Assembly: GCA_035548675.1 (NCBI GenBank)
Contig: DASZSJ010000039.1
Coordinates: forward strand, 1-24,904
Source: VRUE01 sp035548675
GTDB lineage: Bacteria; Actinomycetota; Thermoleophilia; Solirubrobacterales; 70-9
DNA: 24,904 nucleotides
Direction: 5' to 3'
The position numbers were made by a program, and so were the translations under genes. The notes beneath the pieces are model-generated. The model did not search any database. It was not told the DNA's origin and was given only the letters and a program-made list of their open reading frames with translations. Shown piece after piece: positions 1-7,164 of the stretch (position 1 is its first letter; every line of letters begins with the position of its first letter).

Positions 1-777
1 GGCGTTGCCGAAGACGGCACCCGGCGCCGCCGCCGCGGCCGCCTCGAGGTCGGCGTCGGCGAAGACGACGTTGGCCGACTTGCCGCCCAGCTCCAGCGTC
101 ACCCGCTTGATCGTCCGCGCGGCGCCGGCGGCGATCCCGCGGCCGACCGCGGTCGAGCCGGTGAAGGCGATCTTGGCGACGTCGGGGTGCTCGACCAGGC
201 GGGCGCCGCAGACGCTGCCCGGCCCGGCGACGACGTTCAGCACACCCTCCGGCAGGCCGGCGGCAAGCGCGATCTTCTCCAGCTCCAGCGCCGTCAGCGG
301 CGTCAGCTCGGCCGGCTTGAGGACGACGCAGTTGCCGGCGGCGAGGGCCGGCGCCAGCTTCCAGGCGGCGATCGTCAGCGGGAAGTTCCAGGGGACGATC
401 AGGCCGACGACCCCGAGCGGCTCGCGGAAGGTCATGTCGACCCCGCCGGCGACCGGGATCGTGTGGCCGAGCAGCCGCTCCGGCGCCCCGGCGTAGTAGC
501 GGAACGTCTCGACCACCATCCCGATCTCGCCGCGAGCGTCGCCGATCGGCTTGCCGGCGTTGCGCGCCTCGAGCACGGCCAGATCCTCGGCCCGCGCCTC
601 GATCGCGTCGGCGAGGTCGCGCAGCAGCGCCGCCCGCGCCGCCGGCGTCACTGCCCGCCAGGCCGGGAACGCCGCCTTCGCCGCGCTCACCGCGGCGTCG
701 ACCTCCTCCACCCCGGCCCGCGGCAGCTCCGCCATCACCCGCTCCGTCGCCGGCTCGATCACCTGCAACGCGCTCAT
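1..777 (-). CDS. Aldehyde dehydrogenase, N-terminal 259 residues (cut by window edge)
   Basis: NAD(P)-dependent aldehyde dehydrogenase oxidising an aldehyde to its acid; in this cassette the expected substrate is a gamma-glutamylated amino-aldehyde (PuuC-like role, inferred). The frame is open from the ATG at 777 to base 1. Visible family motifs are PWNFPLT, the cofactor-binding stretch VVLKPAELTPL, FTGSTAVG and LELGGKSANVVF. The visible part ends in FGNA, so the catalytic cysteine, normally a few residues further on, lies outside the window. The start ATG overlaps the stop of the upstream hydrolase gene as ATGA (774-777), which indicates translational coupling and fixes the start. The exact substrate cannot be told from this half; the nearest relatives by feel are PuuC and betaine-aldehyde-type enzymes. 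Confidence 0.93.
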   Translation of the reverse strand, partial: MSALQVIEPATERVMAELPRAGVEEVDAAVSAAKAAFPAWRAVTPAARAALLRDLADAIEARAEDLAVLEARNAGKPIGDARGEIGMVVETFRYYAGAPERLLGHTIPVAGGVDMTFREPLGVVGLIVPWNFPLTIAAWKLAPALAAGNCVVLKPAELTPLTALELEKIALAAGLPEGVLNVVAGPGSVCGARLVEHPDVAKIAFTGSTAVGRGIAAGAARTIKRVTLELGGKSANVVFADADLEAAAAAAPGAVFGNA

Positions 778-1541
778 GCAACCTCCTTGCCTGTCGACTT
801 GCTCTCGCTATGCGAGAGGAACTCGCCACGCGCCGCCGTGACCAGCGCGGCGATCACGTTGCTCCGCGGGTCCTCCTCGGGATGCCAGACGACGCCGAGC
901 GCGAAGCGGCGCCCGGGCAGCTCGATCGCCTCGATCAGCTCGTCCTCCTCGGCGCGGCCGCTGACCCGCAGCCCGGCGCCGAGCTCGGCGACCCCCTGGT
1001 GGTGGTGCGAGAAGACGGCCAGCGCCTCAACCCCGGCGGCGGCGCAGGCCAGCGAGCCGGGATCGAGCCGCACGTGGTGCTCGCCGAAGCTGCCGGGGAC
1101 GCGCCGGTGCGTCTCGCTGCCCAGCGACTCCGGCAGGTGCTGGTCGAGGGTGCCGCCGAGCGCCACGTTGAGCAGCTGCATGCCGCGGCAGATCCCCAGC
1201 AGCGGCAGGTCGCGCTCCAGCGCCCGCCGCGCCAGCGCCAGCTCGAAGGCATCGCGCTCGGGCCAGGTGCCGCGCGTCTCGGGGTGCGGCTCGGCGCCGT
1301 AGCTGGCCGGGTCGAGGTCGGCGCCACCGACCAGCAGCAGCCCGTCGAGGCGGTCGAGCAGCAGGTCGGGATCGGCGACCGCGGCCTCGTCGGGCGGCAG
1401 AACCAGCGCCAACCCCCCGGCCCGCTGCACCGCGGTCGCGTAGGCGCACGGCGCGAACGCCACCTCGTAGTCCTCCCAGACTCCCCAGGAGACGCGCTCG
1501 ATCGCGGCGCAGATGCCGATCGTTACCGGACTGCTCGCCAT
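774..1541 (-). CDS. puuD: Gamma-glutamyl-gamma-aminobutyrate hydrolase-like, class I glutamine amidotransferase (PuuD type)
   Basis: Cytoplasmic hydrolase expected to remove glutamate from a gamma-glutamylated acid made by the neighbouring ligase and dehydrogenase. Numbered from the TTG at 1544, one codon before the preferred ATG at 1541, the nucleophile motif LGICRGMQLLN places the cysteine at residue 119, and VVWHPEE supplies the His221/Glu223 pair, completing the class I amidotransferase triad. FSHHHQGV near 178-185 and LLVGGADLDP near 70-79 are also typical of the PuuD family. Length is about 255 residues, normal for it. The ATG at 1541 is preferred over the TTG one codon upstream. The gene lies 64 bases after the ligase stop and overlaps the aldehyde dehydrogenase by 4 bases. 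The ethanolamine-derived product is a possible alternative substrate. Confidence 0.9.
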   Translation of the reverse strand: MASSPVTIGICAAIERVSWGVWEDYEVAFAPCAYATAVQRAGGLALVLPPDEAAVADPDLLLDRLDGLLLVGGADLDPASYGAEPHPETRGTWPERDAFELALARRALERDLPLLGICRGMQLLNVALGGTLDQHLPESLGSETHRRVPGSFGEHHVRLDPGSLACAAAGVEALAVFSHHHQGVAELGAGLRVSGRAEEDELIEAIELPGRRFALGVVWHPEEDPRSNVIAALVTAARGEFLSHSESKSTGKEVA

Positions 1542-1605
1542 CAATGTTCGTTCCGAGATCGACCCAGCTCATCGTCACCGGAGATCACTGTGTCGATCTC
1601 TCCAC

Positions 1606-2934
1606 TCACAGCCGCTCGAAGCCCCGGTAGCGCTCCCAGTCGGTGACGGCCGCCTCGAAGGCGTCGATCTCGACGCCCGCCCGGTTCAGGTAATGGTCGA
1701 CCACGTCCTGCCCGAAGGCCGCCGCGGCGACCTCGCTGGCGGCGAAGGCGGCGCGGGCGTCGTAGAGGTTGTGGGGGACGCGCGGCTTGTCGGACTCGTA
1801 GGCGTTGCCCTCGAAGGCCGGCTCCAGCGGCAGCTCGTTGTCGATCCCGTGCAGGCCGGCGGCGATCAGCGCGCTCAGCGCCAGGTAGGGGTTGACGTCG
1901 GCGCCGGGCAGCCGGTTCTCGACCCGCAGCCCCTCCCCATGCCCGACCACCCGCAGCGAGCAGGTGCGGTTGTCGCGGCCCCAGGCGATCGCGGTCGGCG
2001 CGAAGGAGCCGGGCGCGAAGCGTTTGTAGGAGTTGACGTGGGGGGCGTAGAACAGCGTCAGCTCCTCCATGCAGGCGAGCTGGCCGCCGACGAAGTGCTC
2101 GAACAGCCCCTGGTCGGCGGCGAACGCGTTGGACCCGTCCTCGCGCGCCAACGAGCAGTGGACGTGGCAGGAGTTGCCCTCGCGCTGGTTGAACTTCGCC
2201 ATGAAGGTGATCGCGTGCTCCTCCTGGGCGGCGATCTCCTTGGCCCCGTTCTTGTAGATCGCGTGGTCGTCGGCGCAGCGCAGGGCGTCGGCGTAGTGGA
2301 AGTTGATCTCGTGCTGGCCGAGGTTGCACTCGCCCTTCGAGTTCTCCACCGCCATCCCCGCCGCCGCCATCTCGTTGCGGATCCGCCGCAGCAGCGGCTC
2401 GACCCGCGCCGTCCCCAGCAGCGAGTAGTCGATGTTGTAGAGGTTGGCCGGCTCGAGGTCCTGGAAACCCTGCTTCCAGGCCTGCTCGTAGGAGTTGCGG
2501 AAGACGATGAACTCGAGCTCGGTGGCGGCATTGGCGCTGAGCCCGCGCTCGGCCAGCCGCGCCAGCTGGCGGCGCAGGATCTGCCGCGGCGAGGCCACGA
2601 CTTCGCGCCCGTCCGCCCACTGCAGGTCGGCCATCAACATCGCCGTCGCCGGCTGCCAGGGCACCGGCCGCAGCGTCGCCAGATCCGGCTTCATCTGGAA
2701 GTCGCCGTAGCCGGTGTCCCAGGAGGCCATCGCGTAGCCGCCGACCGTCTCCATCTCGACGTCGACGGCCAGCAGGTAGTTGCAGCCCTCGGCGCCGTGC
2801 TCGAGCACATCGTCGAGGAAGTGCGCCGCGGTCAGCCGCTTGCCCTGCAGCCGCCCCTCCATGTCGGCGATCGCCAGCAGCACGGTGTCGACCGTGCCGT
2901 CGGCGACCGCCTTTCTCAGCTCCTCGACCGTCAC
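1606..2934 (-). CDS. Glutamine synthetase-like gamma-glutamyl-amine ligase (PuuA/GlnA3/GlnA4 type)
   Basis: ATP-dependent ligase joining glutamate to an amine, the activating step of gamma-glutamylated amine catabolism. It has 442 residues: beta-grasp domain about 5-105, catalytic domain about 110-442. Glutamine-synthetase active-site motifs are present: ELEF (Glu139, Glu141), GECNLGQHE (Glu202, Glu209), CHVHCSL (His257, His259), NSYKRF at 301-306, GRDNRT (Arg320, Arg323) and VENRLPGADVNPYLA from 338 (Glu339, Arg341). The wording matches PuuA and the actinobacterial GlnA3/GlnA4 group more than ammonia-assimilating GlnA. The start is the GTG at 2934, which overlaps the permease stop as GTGA (2931-2934). 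The reading frame stays open far upstream, but that part is a shadow of the permease. Substrate (putrescine-type polyamine or ethanolamine) is not decidable from motifs. Confidence 0.92.
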   Translation of the reverse strand: MTVEELRKAVADGTVDTVLLAIADMEGRLQGKRLTAAHFLDDVLEHGAEGCNYLLAVDVEMETVGGYAMASWDTGYGDFQMKPDLATLRPVPWQPATAMLMADLQWADGREVVASPRQILRRQLARLAERGLSANAATELEFIVFRNSYEQAWKQGFQDLEPANLYNIDYSLLGTARVEPLLRRIRNEMAAAGMAVENSKGECNLGQHEINFHYADALRCADDHAIYKNGAKEIAAQEEHAITFMAKFNQREGNSCHVHCSLAREDGSNAFAADQGLFEHFVGGQLACMEELTLFYAPHVNSYKRFAPGSFAPTAIAWGRDNRTCSLRVVGHGEGLRVENRLPGADVNPYLALSALIAAGLHGIDNELPLEPAFEGNAYESDKPRVPHNLYDARAAFAASEVAAAAFGQDVVDHYLNRAGVEIDAFEAAVTDWERYRGFERL

Positions 2935-4508
2935 TGCTGCGGCGACTCCGGCGGCGACCCCTCGGCGGGCGCGTCCATCCGCCCCCCGGCGCGGATGTCC
3001 TGTTCGCTGTGTGGGTGCTCCCAGCCCTCGAGCCGGGTGTGCGCGTAGCCTTCGGTTTCCGGGTGGCCGTGCTCGCCCTTGGTCATCGCGAACTCCTCCT
3101 CCGGCGAGAGCACCAGTTTGTGGCGACCGGCGATCGCGAAGTAGGCGAGCGCCACCAGATAGACGATCGCGACACCGTACACACCGGGTCGGTACTCGTC
3201 GTTCCAGAGGATCGCGATCAACGAGGCAAGCGCGATCAGCCCGGTGATGATCGCTCCCGGCACCCCCACCGGGCTGCGGTAGGGACGTTTGATGTTCGGG
3301 AACTTGCGGCGCAGGAGGATGAACGAGACGCACTGCATGAAGTAGGAGATCACCGCGCCGAACACGGCCATGTAGAGGAGTGAGGCGCCGACGCCGGAGG
3401 TGCCCTCCTTCCAGATCACGTAGGCGGCGATGAAGCCCAGGACCGCGCCGAGCAGCAGCGCGACGTGTGGGGTTTCGCGTTTGCCGTGGGTGATCGAGAG
3501 CGGGTGCGGATAGTAGCCGGCCCGCGAGAGCGAGAAGATGTTGCGGCCGTAGGCGTAGATGATCGTGTGGAAGCTGGCGACGAGGCCGGCGACCGCGACC
3601 AGCCCGAGGATCGAGGCCGAGGTGCCGGAGCCGAAGATCGTCTGCAGACCTTCGAGCAACGGTTCTTCGTTTTCGGCCAGCGACTTCGAGCCGGGCTCGA
3701 TCCCCGAGTTGAGGAAGAGGACGAGGAAGCCGGTGACGACCAGCGTCCGCAGGCCCCAGATCGTGCCTCGCGGGATGTCCCTGGTCGGGTCGGCGGACTC
3801 CTCCGCCGCCAATGGCAGCTCCTCGATCGCCAGGTAGAACCAGATCGCGAAGGGCAGCGCGTAGAAGACGCCGGGGACGCCTTCGAGGAACCAGCCGCCG
3901 TTGGTGTCGATCGCCCAGCGCTGGAAGTCGAGGTTGGGGATCGCGCCGATGAAGAAGACGAGCAGGATCGCCAGCGAGGTGAAGCAGATCAGGACAGTGA
4001 AGCGGAAGCTGGCCTCGACCCCGAGGTAATTGAGACCGACGAAGATGACGTAGAAGATCAGCCACCACCAGGGCAGGGTCAGGGTGAAGCTGAAGAGGTC
4101 GTCGGTGATCGAGTTCATGTAGTTGCTGATCCCGACCACGATCACCGCCGGGGTGACCACGTACTCGATCGTCTCCGCGACCCCGGTGGCGAATCCGCCC
4201 CACGGTCCCATCGCCGAGCGCGCGAACGAGTAGGCGCCGCCGGTGTGCGGCAGCGCCGGTGACATCTCGGCGATCGAGTAGCAGAGGCCGAAGTACATGA
4301 CCGTGATCACGACCATCGCGACAAGCAGGCCGCCGAAGCCGTAGGCAAGGCCGAACTGCCAGCCGAAGAAGTCTCCGGAGATGACCGCCGCGACCCCCAG
4401 CGCCCATAGCGACCAGACGCCGGCGTGGCGGCGAAGGGTCCGTTTCGCGAAGTACTCCTCGTCCGCTTGGCGGTAGGTGATCGCTCCCACCTTGGTCCTG
4501 TCAGCCAC
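2931..4508 (-). CDS. APC-family amine/amino-acid permease, ethanolamine-permease type
   Basis: Integral membrane importer of the amino acid-polyamine-organocation superfamily, 525 residues with about twelve hydrophobic segments. The first membrane segment carries SGDFFGW at residues 44-50, followed by QFGLAYGFGG; I associate this with the ethanolamine-permease branch of APC transporters rather than with PuuP. IAEMSPALPHTGGAYSFAR near 79-97 is the conserved APC segment after helix 2. The C-terminal 70 residues are hydrophilic, with His and Glu (EEFAMTKGEHGHPETEG). The GTG start at 4508 is supported by AGGAGGG ending 7 bases upstream. It is the first gene of the operon after a good promoter and is coupled to the ligase by a 4-base overlap. 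A polyamine or other amine substrate is the main alternative. Confidence 0.9.
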   Translation of the reverse strand: MADRTKVGAITYRQADEEYFAKRTLRRHAGVWSLWALGVAAVISGDFFGWQFGLAYGFGGLLVAMVVITVMYFGLCYSIAEMSPALPHTGGAYSFARSAMGPWGGFATGVAETIEYVVTPAVIVVGISNYMNSITDDLFSFTLTLPWWWLIFYVIFVGLNYLGVEASFRFTVLICFTSLAILLVFFIGAIPNLDFQRWAIDTNGGWFLEGVPGVFYALPFAIWFYLAIEELPLAAEESADPTRDIPRGTIWGLRTLVVTGFLVLFLNSGIEPGSKSLAENEEPLLEGLQTIFGSGTSASILGLVAVAGLVASFHTIIYAYGRNIFSLSRAGYYPHPLSITHGKRETPHVALLLGAVLGFIAAYVIWKEGTSGVGASLLYMAVFGAVISYFMQCVSFILLRRKFPNIKRPYRSPVGVPGAIITGLIALASLIAILWNDEYRPGVYGVAIVYLVALAYFAIAGRHKLVLSPEEEFAMTKGEHGHPETEGYAHTRLEGWEHPHSEQDIRAGGRMDAPAEGSPPESPQQ

Positions 4509-4515
4509 TCCCAGA

Positions 4516-4522
4516 CCCTCCT
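4516..4522 (-). promoter_or_regulatory. Strong Shine-Dalgarno of the permease gene
   Basis: AGGAGGG on the minus strand, 7 bases before the GTG at 4508. It decides this GTG as the start of the permease. Confidence 0.8.
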
Positions 4523-4546
4523 ATGTGCAGCCGCTGGCGGCTAAAT

Positions 4547-4563
4547 GGTTGGTGCAGCCGACC
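4547..4563. promoter_or_regulatory. Candidate operator, imperfect palindrome
   Basis: GGTTGGTGCAGCCGACC is a palindrome around a 5-base centre with one mismatched pair. It sits over the -10/start-site region of the permease promoter, where a repressor would block transcription. The core GTGCAGCCG recurs as a direct repeat at 4525-4533 and 4552-4560, 27 bases apart. The neighbouring FCD/GntR regulator is the obvious candidate ligand; this is inference from position. Confidence 0.4.
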
Positions 4564-4590
4564 TTATGCGCATGACTCCACCGCTGTCAA
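4563..4590 (-). promoter_or_regulatory. Sigma70-type promoter of the permease-ligase-hydrolase-dehydrogenase operon
   Basis: On the minus strand a perfect -35 TTGACA (4585-4590) is followed after 16 bases by CATAAG (4563-4568, 4 of 6 against TATAAT). The transcript would begin roughly at 4555, leaving a short leader with the Shine-Dalgarno at 4516-4522. Surrounding sequence is distinctly less GC-rich than the coding regions. Confidence 0.6.
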
Positions 4591-4653
4591 GAAAAATCGC
4601 GCGGTGGACGCGCCGCGCAGGGCGCCGGGTGGATGGGTCGCCGGAGCGGGGAC

Positions 4654-5403
4654 TCAGACGGCGGCGAGCTGGGCGGAGGTGGGAGCGGGGAGCAGCCCGG
4701 CGATGATGTGCTCGGTGCCCTCCATGTGCTCGCGCATCAGCCGCACCGCGCGCGGGCCGTCGCCCTTGCGCAGCGCCTTGACGATGCGGCCGTGCTGCTC
4801 GTTGGAGCTGGTCAGCACCTCGGGCGGGTGCGGGATCAGGGCGATCAGGTCCGACATCTGCCCCTGCACGTCGGTCATCGCGCTGAGCAGCCGCGCCGAC
4901 GCCGCGGCCTCGGCGATCCCGATGTGGAAACGGACGTCGGTGCGCCGGTACTCCTCGAAGTCCTCGACCTCGGCGGCCATCTTCTCGACCAGCTCCTCGA
5001 GCCGGTCGAACCCCTCCTCCTGCCCCCGCTCGCCGGCCAGCAGCACACAGCCGCTCTCGATCGCGACCCGGTAGTCGAGCGCCGCCCAGGCGTCCTGGTC
5101 GAGCGGGTCGTCGAGGCGGTCGGTCAGCGGCGGCTGCTCGGCGACGAAGGTGCCGCCCTTGCGCCCCCGCAACGAGACCAGGTGCCCGCTCTGGACCAGC
5201 GTCGTCAGCGCCTGCCGCAACGTCGAGCGCGAGATCTTCAGCTTCCGCGCCAGCTCCCGCTCCGCGGGCAGTTTGCTCCCCGCCGGCAGCAGCCCGAGCC
5301 GGATCGCCGTCCCCAACCGCTCCACGGTCTCCTCGAAGGTGCTCGGCGGCTGCACCGGCAGGAAGACCGCATCCAGCGCGGGATGGCTTTCCATGTACGA
5401 CAC
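4654..5403 (-). CDS. GntR-family transcriptional regulator, FadR/FCD subfamily
   Basis: DNA-binding regulator, probably of the adjacent amine cassette. The N-terminal winged helix-turn-helix spans about residues 24-90 and has the GntR signature GSKLPAERELARKL, then ISRSTLRQAL and a wing, RGRKGGTFV. The C-terminal all-helical FCD ligand domain (about 105-245) shows the Asp/His metal-type set: TDVRFHIGIA, EQHGRIVKAL and MREHMEGTE. FCD regulators usually sense small carboxylic acids. There are two possible starts, the GTG at 5403 and an ATG at 5394; neither has a clear Shine-Dalgarno. The first lies 8 bases after the stop of the upstream antitoxin-like gene, so read-through transcription from that pair is possible. 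A 145-base gap with promoter and operator separates it from the permease it likely controls. Confidence 0.9.
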   Translation of the reverse strand: MSYMESHPALDAVFLPVQPPSTFEETVERLGTAIRLGLLPAGSKLPAERELARKLKISRSTLRQALTTLVQSGHLVSLRGRKGGTFVAEQPPLTDRLDDPLDQDAWAALDYRVAIESGCVLLAGERGQEEGFDRLEELVEKMAAEVEDFEEYRRTDVRFHIGIAEAAASARLLSAMTDVQGQMSDLIALIPHPPEVLTSSNEQHGRIVKALRKGDGPRAVRLMREHMEGTEHIIAGLLPAPTSAQLAAV

Positions 5404-5411
5404 GGTACCGG

Positions 5412-5708
5412 CTAGGACTCCAAGTACCGCTGGAGCGCCTCGCGAGCGAGCTCGCTGATCGACTTGCCTTCCTCGTCGGCGCGCCGCTGCGCGGCGGCGT
5501 GGAGGTCGGCGGGCGCCCGGAAGGTGAGCCGCGGCGAAACTCCGTTCTCGCTCAGCGAGGGTCGCCCGACGAACTGCGCCCTCAACTCCCTCGGGTCGTA
5601 CCCCCGCTCTGCCTCCTTCACGAGCTCGTCGATCACCTCAGGGGTGAGCTCGACGCCCGACCTCGTGAAGTAGCGCTCTTCCTCGTCCACCTTCTTCACC
5701 TTTGCCAT
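5412..5708 (-). CDS. Ribbon-helix-helix antitoxin-like protein
   Basis: A 98-residue protein whose C-terminal 45 residues look like a ribbon-helix-helix DNA-binding fold of the CopG/Arc kind: strand SPRLTFRAP, helix DLHAAAQRRADEEG, then KSISELAREALQRYL. The N-terminal half is charged and would be the partner-binding region in an antitoxin. The start is the ATG at 5708, with GGAGGG 7 bases upstream (5716-5721); an in-frame TTG at 5723 is less likely. It overlaps the end of the upstream toxin-like gene by 13 bases. The toxin-first order recalls BrnT/BrnA modules. Autorepression is expected from the fold but no operator was identified. Confidence 0.75.
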   Translation of the reverse strand: MAKVKKVDEEERYFTRSGVELTPEVIDELVKEAERGYDPRELRAQFVGRPSLSENGVSPRLTFRAPADLHAAAQRRADEEGKSISELAREALQRYLES

Positions 5709-6313
5709 CGCTTTGCCCTCCAATACAGGCCGACGTGCTTGCGTCGCACCTCCATCGCGTGAATGACCCGAAAGGCTTCGTCGCCAACCTCGAGCGCGAC
5801 AACCTCGAGCCCGATTCCCTCGTTGTCGTCGCCCAAAAACATGATGCGGCTGTCCTCAAAGGACAGAGGACCGTCGTGCGAACGCCAAGCGAACCGAAGC
5901 GCGCACGTGCGGACGACATGTGCCGAGCGCTCACGGGAGATCCGATGCTTCGTCGCCGAGCGAGTCCAGCTGATCTCGATGCGGTCGGGTTCCCATTCAT
6001 TGTGTCCGACAAAACCGTACCAGTCCCTGTGCGCCAGGTCCTCCCTCACGGCGCGCGCGAACAACCACTCCTTCTCCTCCTCCTCGTACCGCTGATCGCC
6101 GAGATAGACGTACGCGCGACTGTCGCCGTCGAGGAAGAGGTAGTTCCGAGTCCAGCGGTGCTTGTAAGCCTGGACCCGGCTGCCGTCCTCGAGCTCGACG
6201 GCGTACATCCACATGAAGTCCTCGACGTGCGCCTCCGCCAGGTCGAGGAGCGGTTCCCATTCGGGCGCCTCCAGGGGGAGCATCCGTCCCCGCTTTCCTT
6301 GCTTTCGAGCCAT
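5696..6313 (-). CDS. Two-domain toxin-like protein paired with the ribbon-helix-helix gene
   Basis: A 205-residue protein with no signal peptide. Residues about 20-100 form one domain (DFMWMYAVELEDGSRV, then KHRWTRNYLFLDGDSRAYVY) of unknown function. Residues about 111-200 resemble small toxin-like proteins usually encoded before CopG-type antitoxins: WTRSATKHRISRERSAHVV, FLGDDNEGIGLEVVALEV and VIHAMEVRRKHVGLYWRA. The second half alone would be a normal-sized toxin, so this looks like a fusion. The ATG at 6313 starts MARKQGKRGR, with GGAAGGG about 9 bases upstream. The assignment to a BrnT-like fold is tentative; the toxin role rests on pairing, gene order and overlap with the antitoxin-like gene. 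Confidence 0.7.
   Translation of the reverse strand: MARKQGKRGRMLPLEAPEWEPLLDLAEAHVEDFMWMYAVELEDGSRVQAYKHRWTRNYLFLDGDSRAYVYLGDQRYEEEEKEWLFARAVREDLAHRDWYGFVGHNEWEPDRIEISWTRSATKHRISRERSAHVVRTCALRFAWRSHDGPLSFEDSRIMFLGDDNEGIGLEVVALEVGDEAFRVIHAMEVRRKHVGLYWRAKRWQR
5716..5721 (-). promoter_or_regulatory. Shine-Dalgarno of the antitoxin-like gene, inside the toxin-like gene
   Basis: GGAGGG on the minus strand, 7 bases before the ATG at 5708 and inside the coding end of the upstream gene. It favours the ATG over the TTG at 5723 and gives the antitoxin its own strong translation start. Confidence 0.7.
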
Positions 6314-6395
6314 GCCCCGACCCTTCCGAGCAAGGACAGACCGAACAAGACATGGACGTGCCAACTCTGGGCCGACTCTGTGGCAAGATCCGCGC

Positions 6396-7097
6396 GTGCT
6401 CGTCCGCCGCCTCGCGCTGCCAGCCCTGCTTGCCGCCGCGGTGCTCACGCTGCTCGCCGCGCCGGCCTCGGCGCGCTGGTTCGGCGGCACGATGAAGGGC
6501 GGCGCCAACGTCACCTACGGCTGCGAGTCGGCGGCGATCCTCGGCGCCCTCGGCGGGGTCGAACTGGCGCCGACCGGGCAGCGCAGCTGCACCTACCGTC
6601 ACAGCGGCTACTTCAACCTGCTGCGGCCGACCGCCCTGGTCCCCGGCAACGGCCGGATCAAGCGGATCCAGGTCAAGGTCGGGTCGCGGCCGGCGAAGCT
6701 GCGGCTGACGATTCTCACCGGCTCCAGCCGCGTCGACACCTTCACCGGCGAAGATCTGCCCGGGACCTACACCTGCTGCACCGCCCGCTACGTCGGCCCC
6801 GCCTTCCGGCCGAAGGCTAACGCGGTGACGACGCTGAAGGTCGACGTCCCGGTCCACGACCTGCGCAGCAAGGCGATCCAGAACCGGATCCACTCGACCG
6901 ACGTCGTCGCGATCAGCGCCGCCGGCCCGGGCACGCTGCCCCTCCACGCGACCAACGCGCTTGGCGGCTACGAAACCGGAACGCCGCTGCTGACCGGCTA
7001 TTGGCCGCTGACCAAGGTCGGCGAACCGCGGGTCGACGGCTACACCCTGTCGGGCATCGACCTGCTGTTCCGCTGGGACTTCCGCCCCACCCGCTGA
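6396..7097 (+). CDS. Secreted protein of unknown function
   Basis: A 233-residue protein starting at the GTG at 6396 with a clear Sec signal peptide: LVRR basic start, a hydrophobic core about 6-22 and an ASA cleavage site near residue 26. The mature part is rich in beta-type sequence, with cysteines in YGCES, RSCTYRH and TYTCCTARYV; four cysteines could form disulfides outside the cell. I do not recognise an enzyme signature. The frame is open upstream to 6213, but the signal peptide places the start here. CAAGAT sits 6 bases before the GTG, which would suit a leaderless transcript. The gene is divergent from the toxin-like gene across an 82-base gap. Confidence 0.75.
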   Translation: MLVRRLALPALLAAAVLTLLAAPASARWFGGTMKGGANVTYGCESAAILGALGGVELAPTGQRSCTYRHSGYFNLLRPTALVPGNGRIKRIQVKVGSRPAKLRLTILTGSSRVDTFTGEDLPGTYTCCTARYVGPAFRPKANAVTTLKVDVPVHDLRSKAIQNRIHSTDVVAISAAGPGTLPLHATNALGGYETGTPLLTGYWPLTKVGEPRVDGYTLSGIDLLFRWDFRPTR

Positions 7098-7154
7098 GCG
7101 ACCGGCCCATCCTCCGGCCGACCGTCGCCGGGTACAGTCAACCGACACGACGAG

Positions 7155-7159
7155 AGGAG
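7155..7159 (+). promoter_or_regulatory. Shine-Dalgarno of the UBP zinc-finger gene
   Basis: AGGAG lies 5 bases before the ATG at 7165 and fixes the start. TACAGT at 7133-7138 is a possible -10 element, without a convincing -35. Confidence 0.6.
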
Positions 7160-7164
7160 CCGCG

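Noticed and set aside
1513..3048. Plus-strand open frame of 511 codons opposite the ligase
   Set aside because: Antisense shadow; the minus strand encodes an intact glutamine-synthetase-like enzyme with all active-site motifs.
1606..4407. A 933-codon minus-strand frame reading as a ligase with a long N-terminal extension
   Set aside because: The extension is Arg-rich nonsense lying out of frame under the permease gene; the GTG at 2934 with the GTGA overlap is the real start.
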